A stretch of DNA of 64,000 nt from Streptomyces sp. AV19 (lineage in GTDB: Bacteria > Actinomycetota > Actinomycetes > Streptomycetales > Streptomycetaceae), in the NCBI RefSeq assembly GCF_015999245.1, contig NZ_JAEAMR010000003.1, positions 427,509 to 491,508 on the forward strand, in the 5' to 3' direction. Below, piece after piece: positions 52,314 through 64,000 of the stretch; the first letter of the stretch is position 1, and every line of letters starts with the position of its first letter. The notes below the pieces were generated by a model that saw only the letters and a program-made list of their open reading frames with translations, was not told the origin of the DNA and did not search any database. The position numbers and the translations under genes are program-made.

Positions 52314-54455
52314 GTGAGCAACATCCCCGAGACCGGGCGCACCTCACGCGTCACCATCCGCCTCGTCGTCCTCCAGATCCTCGTCGTCTCGCTCCTGCTC
52401 ACCCTCGGCGGACGGCTGTGGTACCTGCAGATCCGCAACGGCGACGAGTACACCGCCGAGGCCGCCGACAACCACATCCAGCAGGTCATCGTCCCCGCCA
52501 CCCGCGGCTCCATCCTCGACGCGCGCGGCATCCCGCTGGCCGACAACCAGACGCGGCTCGTGGTCTCCGCCGACCGCACCGACCTGATGAAGATGAAGGA
52601 CAAGGGCAAGCGCGTCCTCACCCGGCTCGCCGGGGTGCTCGGCCTGGGGGCCGACGAGGTCGCCGCCAAGGTCCGGCTGTGCGACGCCAAGACCCCCAAG
52701 CCCTGCTGGGCCGGCTCGCCGTACCAGCCCATCCCCATCACCGACGGCGCCACCACCCAGCAGGCCCTCCAGATCCGCGAGCGCGCCGAGGACTTCCCCG
52801 GCATCACCGCCGAACCCATGGCCGTGCGCCGCTACGCCGGCCCCGGCGGCTCCAACACCGCCCAGGTGCTGGGCTACCTCTCGCCCGTCACCGACGAGGA
52901 GATCACCCAGGCCAAGGACTCCCGCACCCCGCTGATGCGCTCCGACGAGATCGGCCGCAACGGCCTGGAGCGGCAGTACGACACCGAACTGCGCGGCAAG
53001 GCAGGCGTCACCCGCTACGAGGTCGACAACCTCGGCCGGGTCATCGGCAAGGCCAGGAGCGACAAGGCCGAGCCCGGCTCCAACGTCGTCACCAGCATCG
53101 ACGCCCGCGTGCAGGCCATAGCGGAACGGGAGCTGGAGCAGGCGATGAAGAACGCCCGCCAGGAGGTCGACCGCAACACCGGCACCACCTACAAGGCCGA
53201 CGCGGGCGCCGTCGTCGTCCTGGAGTCGAAGACCGGCCGGGTGGTGGCCATGGCCTCCAACCCCACCTACGACCCCAACGCCTGGGTCGGCGGCATCTCC
53301 GCCAGGGACTACCAGGCCCTCACCGGCAAGGACTCCGACTACCCGCTGCTCAACCGGGCCATCCAGGGCCAGGCCGCGCCCGGCTCGATCTTCAAGGTCA
53401 TCTCCGCCACGGCGGCGGTGAACGCCGGCTACTCCTTCACCGACAAGTACAACTGCTCCAGCTCGTACAGCATCGGCCACCAGGTCTTCAAGAACTTCGA
53501 GTCCAAGGGCTACGGGCCCATCGACCTCGGCCGGGCGCTGGAGGTCTCCTGCGACACCGTCTTCTACGACCTGGCGTACCGCCAGTGGCAGAAGGACGGC
53601 GGCAACAACCCCAAGCACCCCAAGGACTGGTTCTACCGGACGGCCCATCAGTTCGGGCTCGGCAAGACCACCGGCGTCGACCTCCCCAACGAGGTCCGCG
53701 GCCGCGTCCCCGACCGCGACTGGAAGAAGCGGTACTGGGAGGTCAACAAGGACACCTGGTGCAAGCAGGGCGAGGGCGCCGACAAGGGCGACTACGCCGC
53801 GCAGATCGCCAAGGAGAACTGCGAGTCGTTCGCCCGGATGCGCGCCGGTGACTCCGTCAACTACTCCATCGGCCAGGGCGACACCCTCGTCACGCCCATC
53901 CAGATGGCCACCATCTACGCGGCCATCGCCAACGGCGGGACGCTGCACGACCCGACCATCGGCAAGGCGGTCATCAGCGCCGACGGCAAGCGGATCCAGG
54001 AGATCGAGCCCAAGGCCCACGGCAAGCTGCCGTTCGACCGGAAGACCCGCGACCAGCTGGACTCCGCGCTGGCCGGCGTCGCCACCCAGGGCAGTGCCGC
54101 CTGGCGGTTCGGCGGCTGGCCGCAGAAGGAGATCCCCATGCACGCCAAGACCGGCACCGCCGAGGTCGCCGGCAAGCAGACGACCTCCTGGTTCGCCAGC
54201 TACACCAAGGACTTCACGATCGTCATGACGATCTCCCAGGGCGGCACCGGCTCCGGCGCCTCAGGGCCCGCCGTCCGCAACATCTACAACGCCCTCTACG
54301 GCCTGGACGACAAGGGCCGCATCGACGTCAAGAAGGCGCTGCTCCCCGAGCCCCAGGCCGGTCTGCCGAAGATCGACAAGGACGGCACCATCGTGGCGCA
54401 GAAGATCGATCCGCCCGCCAAGCCGGCCAGGAAGGAAGAGGGACGGGACGAGTGA
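52314..54455 (+). CDS. mrdA: class B penicillin-binding protein 2
   Basis: 713 residues from GTG 52314 with GAGGGGGGC upstream. Peptidoglycan transpeptidase. An N-terminal membrane helix, a dimerisation/pedestal domain, then the catalytic motifs S358-x-x-K (GSIFK), S514-V-N516 and K612-T-G. Paired with the glycosyltransferase RodA encoded next (GTGA overlap). The C-terminal tail is Lys-rich and charged. Confidence 0.95.
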   Translation: MSNIPETGRTSRVTIRLVVLQILVVSLLLTLGGRLWYLQIRNGDEYTAEAADNHIQQVIVPATRGSILDARGIPLADNQTRLVVSADRTDLMKMKDKGKRVLTRLAGVLGLGADEVAAKVRLCDAKTPKPCWAGSPYQPIPITDGATTQQALQIRERAEDFPGITAEPMAVRRYAGPGGSNTAQVLGYLSPVTDEEITQAKDSRTPLMRSDEIGRNGLERQYDTELRGKAGVTRYEVDNLGRVIGKARSDKAEPGSNVVTSIDARVQAIAERELEQAMKNARQEVDRNTGTTYKADAGAVVVLESKTGRVVAMASNPTYDPNAWVGGISARDYQALTGKDSDYPLLNRAIQGQAAPGSIFKVISATAAVNAGYSFTDKYNCSSSYSIGHQVFKNFESKGYGPIDLGRALEVSCDTVFYDLAYRQWQKDGGNNPKHPKDWFYRTAHQFGLGKTTGVDLPNEVRGRVPDRDWKKRYWEVNKDTWCKQGEGADKGDYAAQIAKENCESFARMRAGDSVNYSIGQGDTLVTPIQMATIYAAIANGGTLHDPTIGKAVISADGKRIQEIEPKAHGKLPFDRKTRDQLDSALAGVATQGSAAWRFGGWPQKEIPMHAKTGTAEVAGKQTTSWFASYTKDFTIVMTISQGGTGSGASGPAVRNIYNALYGLDDKGRIDVKKALLPEPQAGLPKIDKDGTIVAQKIDPPAKPARKEEGRDE

Positions 54456-55651
54456 GCGCCGACGGCTTCCGCATCCGCCGCTTCTCCCCGCAGCGCTCCG
54501 CCTGGGCCCGCCTCACCGACCGCGACTCGGTCCTGCGGCGCCTCGACTGGACGATGCTGCTCGCCGCGCTGGCCCTGTCGGCGATCAGCACCCTGCTCGT
54601 CTACTCCGCCACGCGCGGCCGCACCGAGCTCACCCACGGGGACCCGTACTACTTCCTGCTGCGCAACATCCTCAACACCGGCATAGGCGTGGCCCTGGCG
54701 GCCGGTGCCGTCTGGGCCGGCCACCGGGCGCTGCGCGGCGCGGTCCCGGTGCTGTACGTGGCGTCCGTGCTGCTCACGGCCTCCGTCCTCACCCCGCTGG
54801 GCGCGACGATCAACGGCGCGCGGTCCTGGATCCAGCTGGGCGCCGGGTTCTCCCTCCAGCCTTCCGAGTTCACCAAGATCACCATCACGCTGGGCATGGC
54901 GATGCTGCTGGCCCAGGCCGTGGACGCGGGCGACCGGCCGTACCCCGACCACCGCACCGTCCTCCAGGCGCTCGGCGTCGCCGGGCTGCCGATCCTCGTC
55001 ATCCTGCTGATGCCGGACCTCGGCTCGGTCATGGTCCTGGTCGTCATCGTGCTCGCCGTGCTGCTCGCCTCCGGCGCCTCCCACCGCTGGATCGCCGGGC
55101 TGCTCGGCGCGGGCGTGCTCGGCTGCGTCCTGATCTGGCAGCTGGGGATACTCGACGAGTACCAGATCAACCGCTTCGCCGCGTTCGCCAACCCGGCCTT
55201 CGACCCCGCCGGCGTCGGCTACAACACCAAGCAGGCCCGCATCGCCATCGGCTCCGGCGGGCTCACCGGCTCCGGCCTCTTCCAGGGCTCCCAGACCACC
55301 GGCCAGTTCGTCCCCGAGCAGCAGACGGACTTCATCTTCACCGTGGCGGGCGAGGAGCTCGGCTTCGTCGGCGCGGGCACGATCATCTTCCTCATCGGCG
55401 TCATCCTCTGGCGCGCCTGCCGCATCGCCCGGGAGACGACCGACCTCTACGGCACGATCGTGGCCGCCGGGATCATCGCCTGGTTCGCCTTCCAGTCCTT
55501 CGAGAACATCGGCATGACGCTCGGGATCATGCCCGTGACGGGGCTGCCGCTGCCGTTCGTGTCGTACGGCGGCTCCTCGATGTTCGCCGCGTGGATCGCG
55601 GTGGGGCTGCTCCAGTCGATCAAGGTGCAGCGGCCCCTGGCGGCGCCTTGA
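54452..55651 (+). CDS. rodA: FtsW/RodA/SpoVE-family peptidoglycan glycosyltransferase
   Basis: 399 residues from GTG 54452, overlapping the PBP2 stop by 4 nt. Ten membrane helices. Family motifs include SATRGRTE near the first loop, GARSWIQLGAGFSLQPSEF, NPAFDPAGVGYNTKQARIAIGSGG (in part), QTDFIFTVAGEELGF and LPFVSYGGSS. It polymerises lipid II with PBP2. In Streptomyces coelicolor the homolog is also known as sfr. Confidence 0.95.
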   Translation: MSADGFRIRRFSPQRSAWARLTDRDSVLRRLDWTMLLAALALSAISTLLVYSATRGRTELTHGDPYYFLLRNILNTGIGVALAAGAVWAGHRALRGAVPVLYVASVLLTASVLTPLGATINGARSWIQLGAGFSLQPSEFTKITITLGMAMLLAQAVDAGDRPYPDHRTVLQALGVAGLPILVILLMPDLGSVMVLVVIVLAVLLASGASHRWIAGLLGAGVLGCVLIWQLGILDEYQINRFAAFANPAFDPAGVGYNTKQARIAIGSGGLTGSGLFQGSQTTGQFVPEQQTDFIFTVAGEELGFVGAGTIIFLIGVILWRACRIARETTDLYGTIVAAGIIAWFAFQSFENIGMTLGIMPVTGLPLPFVSYGGSSMFAAWIAVGLLQSIKVQRPLAAP

Positions 55652-55689
55652 CGTCCGACGCGCGTCTGTCGCTATGCCCGCCGCCGGAT

Positions 55690-55695
55690 TAGATT
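55690..55695 (+). promoter_or_regulatory. -10 box of a leaderless CYTH-CHAD transcript
   Basis: TAGATT ends 7 nt before ATG 55703. Confidence 0.55.
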
Positions 55696-55702
55696 CGGGG
55701 GC

Positions 55703-57181
55703 ATGGCGGAGACCGTGCGAGAGATCGAGCGGAAATACGAAGCCGTGGACGGAGCGGGCCCGGCCCGCCTCCCCGACCTGACCCGGGCCGAGCCCGTGGC
55801 CGGCGTCCGCGACCGGGGCGTCGTCGAGCTGGACGCCGTCTACTACGACACCGCCGACCGCCGGCTGCTGGCGGCCGGCGTCACCCTGCGCCGGCGCACG
55901 GGCGGGTCCGACGCCGGATGGCACCTGAAGCTGCCCGTCGCGCCCGGCGTGCGGGACGAGGTGCGGGCACCGCTGACCGCCGCCGCCCGCGTTCCGCGCG
56001 CCCTGGCCGCGCTCGTCCGCTCCCGCGTCCGGGAGACGCCGCTCGTGCCGGTCGCGCGCATCGCGACGCGGCGGGACGTCAGCGAGCTGGTGGACGCGGA
56101 CGGGGCGGTACTGGCGGAGGTCGCCGTCGACGCCGTCACGGTGGGGGAGGGGGACGACGCCTGGACGGAGGTCGAGGTCGAGCTCGCGGAGGGAGCCGGG
56201 CCGGAGCTGCTCGACGCGCTCGAACCGCATCTGCGCGAGGGCGGATTGCGGCCCGCGCGGGCCGGGAGCAAGCTGGCGCGGGCGCTGGGGGCGCTGGCTG
56301 CCGCGAAGGCGGTGCCGCCTGTCGACGCCGGGGGGCACGTCCTGGCGTATGTACGCGAGCAGGTCGAGGCCGTCGTCGCCCTCGATCCCGGCGCGCGGCG
56401 CGGCACGGAGGACGCCGTCCACCAGATGCGGGTCGCCACGCGACGGCTGCGCAGTGCCTTCCGCACGTACGGGAAGGTGCTCGACCGGCGGGTCACGGAT
56501 CCGCTCGGTGCCGAACTGCGGTGGCTGGCAGGCGAGTTGGGTGTCGACCGGGATCGCGAGGTCCTTGTCGCGCGGCTGCGCGAGCGGCTCGGCGAACTGC
56601 CGCGGGTCCTGGTCCGCGGGCCGGTGCGGGCCCGGCTGCGGGTGTGGTCCGTGCGGAACCGCGTCGAGGCGCGGCGGCGGCTGACGGCCGTGCTCGACGG
56701 CCCGCGCTATCTGGCGCTGCTGGACGCGCTGGACGTGCTCGTCGCGGATCCGCCGCTGCGGGCGGGAGCGGCCCGGTCTCCGGAGAAGGTGCTGGCCAAG
56801 GCCGTGCGACGGGACTACGGGCGGCTGTCCGCCCGGGTCGAGCACGCCCTGGCCACGGATCCGGGCCCGGAGCGGGACGCGGCCCTGCACGACGCCCGCA
56901 AGGCGGCCAAGCGGGCCCGCTACGCGGCGGAGGCGGCGGCCCCCGCCCTGGGCAAGGACGCGCGGCGCCTCGTCAAGCGGATGAAGGCGGTGCAGACGGT
57001 GCTGGGCGACCACCAGGACAGCGTCCTGGCGCGGGGCGCGCTGCGCGCGATCGCCGCGCAGGCGGAGGGGGCGGGGGAGTCGGCGTTCACGTACGGCGTG
57101 CTGTACGGGAGGGAGGAGGCGCGGGCCGGGGAGGACGAGCGGGCGCTGCCGGGCGTGTGGGGGGAGGGGGTGGGGGCGTGA
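55703..57181 (+). CDS. CYTH and CHAD domain protein
   Basis: 492 residues. The N-terminal CYTH domain (about 1-200) has the E-x-E-x-K-like EIERKYEA motif and tunnel-fold strands with alternating Arg/Glu (VTLRRRTGG, WHLKLPVA). The C-terminal CHAD domain (about 215-480) is all-helical, with conserved His/Arg/Lys (VHQMRVATRRLRSAFRTY, LHDARKAAKRARYAAE, LGDHQDS). CYTH proteins bind triphosphates and CHAD binds polyphosphate, so a polyphosphate-related role is likely; the enzyme activity is unproven. Confidence 0.9.
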   Translation: MAETVREIERKYEAVDGAGPARLPDLTRAEPVAGVRDRGVVELDAVYYDTADRRLLAAGVTLRRRTGGSDAGWHLKLPVAPGVRDEVRAPLTAAARVPRALAALVRSRVRETPLVPVARIATRRDVSELVDADGAVLAEVAVDAVTVGEGDDAWTEVEVELAEGAGPELLDALEPHLREGGLRPARAGSKLARALGALAAAKAVPPVDAGGHVLAYVREQVEAVVALDPGARRGTEDAVHQMRVATRRLRSAFRTYGKVLDRRVTDPLGAELRWLAGELGVDRDREVLVARLRERLGELPRVLVRGPVRARLRVWSVRNRVEARRRLTAVLDGPRYLALLDALDVLVADPPLRAGAARSPEKVLAKAVRRDYGRLSARVEHALATDPGPERDAALHDARKAAKRARYAAEAAAPALGKDARRLVKRMKAVQTVLGDHQDSVLARGALRAIAAQAEGAGESAFTYGVLYGREEARAGEDERALPGVWGEGVGA

Positions 57182-57214
57182 CCGATGGGTGTGGCCGTTC
57201 GTTTTCCCGGTGCG

Positions 57215-57304
57215 CGGTTTCCCCGCTGACGCGGGGGTGTTCCGGCCTGGGACGAATGCGAAGTGCGCTGGGCCCTGTGGTCCCCGCCAGTGCGGGGTTG
57301 CTGT
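57215..57304. CRISPR. probable relic type I-E CRISPR unit (two repeats, one spacer)
   Basis: Two degenerate 29-nt repeats, 57215-57243 and 57276-57304, flank a 32-nt spacer (57244-57275), giving the 61-bp period usual for type I-E. Each repeat has the hairpin CCCCGC-N4-GCGGGG with GGGGTG- or GGGGTTG-type 3' parts, as in actinobacterial I-E repeats. The repeats differ at many other positions, and no cas genes are in the window. Likely a decayed or orphan array; chance is not excluded. Confidence 0.45.
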
Positions 57305-57319
57305 GATCGCCGTGCCGGG

Positions 57320-57354
57320 GGGTGACTCCAAGCGGTTACGCTTGGGAGTCACCC
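57320..57354. repeat. inverted repeat upstream of the radical-SAM gene
   Basis: GGGTGACTCCAAGCG (57320-57334) pairs with 57339-57354 with a single bulged C and a 4-nt loop. It ends 23 bp before the ATG at 57378. It could terminate the CYTH-CHAD transcript or be an operator or attenuator for the next gene. Confidence 0.6.
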
Positions 57355-57377
57355 TTGCCCGCTCATGAAGGTTCGAG

Positions 57378-59300
<1,923 letters not shown>

Positions 59301-59313
59301 CACATTTGTACGG

Positions 59314-59346
59314 ACGAGGGCCCCGCCGGGTTGGCGGGGCCCTCGT
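59314..59346 (+). terminator. terminator between the radical-SAM and TIGR03936 genes
   Basis: A perfect 14-bp stem (ACGAGGGCCCCGCC / GGCGGGGCCCTCGT) with a 5-nt loop, 13 bp after the stop. A -10-like TAGGTA follows at 59358-59363, so the next gene has its own promoter. Confidence 0.85.
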
Positions 59347-59439
59347 TGCACGTACGCTAGGTAGCAGTACGACCGCACTCACGAAGGAATCAGGACACTG
59401 GGTAAGCGACAGCCCGAAGGCCCGCCGCCCGCACCCGCG

Positions 59440-60210
59440 GTGCAGCGCATCCGACTGCGCTACACCAAGCGCGGCCGCCTCCGGTTCACCAGCCACCGTG
59501 ATTTCCAGCGCGCCTTCGAGCGGGCCCTGCGCCGTTCCGAGGTGCCCATGGCGTACTCGGCAGGCTTCACCCCGCACCCCAAGGTGTCGTACGCCAATGC
59601 CGCACCCACCGGCACGGGCAGTGAGGCCGAGTATCTGGAGATCCAGCTCGCCGAGGTGCGCGACCCCGCGCGTCTGCGGGAGCTGCTCGACGAGTCGCTG
59701 CCCGCCGGGCTCGACATCGTCGACGCGGTCGAGGCCCGCACGTCCTCGTTCGCGGAGCGGCTGGAGGCCTCCGTCTGGGAGCTGCGGCTCGACGGCGTGG
59801 AGCTCGCGGACGCCGAGCGCGCCGTGACCGCGTTCCTCGCGGCGGAGACCGTGGAGGTGGAGCGCCGCACCAAGAACGGGATGCGGACCTTCGACGCACG
59901 TGGCGCCGTGTGCCGACTCCAGGCACTGGCCGCTCCGGCCGATAGGCCCGGTGACGGACCCTGTGCGATACTGCGGCTGGTTGTTCGGCATGTGACACCT
60001 GCCGTTCGACCCGACGACGTCCTGTCCGGGCTCCGCGCCACGGCCGACCTGGCGCCGCCGGTCCCCGCAGCGGTGACCAGGCTGGCGCAGGGGCTGCTCG
60101 ACGATGAGACCGGTACGGTGACCGACCCGCTCGCGCCCGATCGCGACGCTGCCACGGCCGTCTCATCAACGACCGCCGGCGCGGCGATGGCGCCGGGCGG
60201 CCGATCGTAA
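59440..60210 (+). CDS. TIGR03936-family (DUF2344) radical-SAM-linked protein
   Basis: 256 residues from GTG 59440; an in-frame CTG at 59398 with GAAGGAATCAGGA upstream would add 14 residues (GKRQPEGPPPAPA) that I recall from Streptomyces homologs. Motifs RIRLRYTKRGRLRFTSHRDF, PMAYSAGFTPHPKVSYANA and GTGSEAEYLEI mark the family. It is functionally linked to the radical SAM protein upstream, with which it is fused in some bacteria. The last 60 residues are Ala/Thr-rich and poorly conserved. Confidence 0.88.
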   Translation: MQRIRLRYTKRGRLRFTSHRDFQRAFERALRRSEVPMAYSAGFTPHPKVSYANAAPTGTGSEAEYLEIQLAEVRDPARLRELLDESLPAGLDIVDAVEARTSSFAERLEASVWELRLDGVELADAERAVTAFLAAETVEVERRTKNGMRTFDARGAVCRLQALAAPADRPGDGPCAILRLVVRHVTPAVRPDDVLSGLRATADLAPPVPAAVTRLAQGLLDDETGTVTDPLAPDRDAATAVSSTTAGAAMAPGGRS

Positions 60211-60431
60211 GGACAGCCGTCGCCGCGCGGCCGGTGCACCAGGGAGCCACCCCGGGTCCGGCAAGCGCATTGACCAGGAGACTTTCGCCGGTGCCGCCCA
60301 TCGGACCCGGCGAGTGACACGACAGCTCCCGTGCGGCGACCGCGCCCCGGACGGCGGTACCGCGCTCATCACGCGGACCGGCGGGCCGGATCCGGCGCGG
60401 CGCCCGGGAGCGTGACGGGAGAAACGCCCGC

Positions 60432-64000
<3,569 letters not shown>

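Overview
This window is high-GC actinobacterial chromosome, almost certainly Streptomyces or a close relative. The evidence is a strong G/C bias at third codon positions, many GTG starts, and the core gene order tig-clpP1-clpP2-clpX ... valS-folC-ndk-mreBCD-PBP2-rodA ... rne, as in Streptomyces genomes. Several genes begin about 7 nt after a TAGRRT-like -10 box, which is typical of leaderless Streptomyces transcripts. No ribosomal RNA, insertion sequence, integrase or complete prophage is visible.

Layout. (1) 1-7.7 kb: a co-directional run of secreted proteins: an ALF-repeat/AbfB-like protein (cut by the window edge), two ricin-type lectins, an ALF-repeat coiled-coil protein, and a 1318-residue ALF-repeat, alanine-rich coiled-coil protein. 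The last ends in a compact C-terminal domain and is followed 5 nt later by an 87-residue S1/OB-like protein. I read this last pair as a candidate secreted polymorphic toxin and its immunity protein. (2) 7.8-24.8 kb: general metabolism and stress: an AbiEi/DUF559-like protein, aminopeptidase N, an Rv2466c-like thioredoxin-fold reductase, iron superoxide dismutase with a nickel-regulator (Nur)-type operator, three paralogous amino-acid permeases with bioY between them, rpiB, an Fpg/Nei DNA glycosylase, a SpoIIE-type phosphatase and a membrane acyltransferase. (3) 24.9-29.9 kb: divergent tRNA-Gly and tRNA-Pro, trigger factor, and the Clp protease genes with a ClgR-type operator. (4) 30-37.8 kb: an accessory block between clpX and valS, holding an ATP-grasp-like protein, four intact paralogs (plus a probable remnant) of an unnamed single-pass membrane protein family, and a regulator/acetyltransferase/DUF6415 group. 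(5) 38-40.7 kb: valS. (6) 40.8-46.7 kb: a second accessory block, reading histidine kinase, response regulator, UDP-GlcNAc 2-epimerase, processive glycosyltransferase and multi-pass glycosyltransferase on the minus strand. (7) 46.8-64 kb: folC, a DUF4233 gene, ndk, the mreBCD-PBP2-rodA cell-wall cluster, a CYTH-CHAD protein, a probable relic type I-E CRISPR unit, the TIGR03960/TIGR03936 radical-SAM pair, and an RNase E/G gene cut by the right edge.

How the parts fit: Trigger factor and ClpP1P2X form a protein folding and degradation module. The mre/PBP2/RodA genes build peptidoglycan, in Streptomyces mainly the spore wall. The epimerase/glycosyltransferase block probably makes or exports a surface glycan under two-component control. 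Two copies of a long palindromic element lie between convergent genes (bioY/permease and valS/glycosyltransferase), as expected for bidirectional terminators or dispersed repeats. Starts are inferred from ribosome-binding sites, leaderless promoters and remembered family starts. Family assignments rest on recognised motifs, not on a database search.
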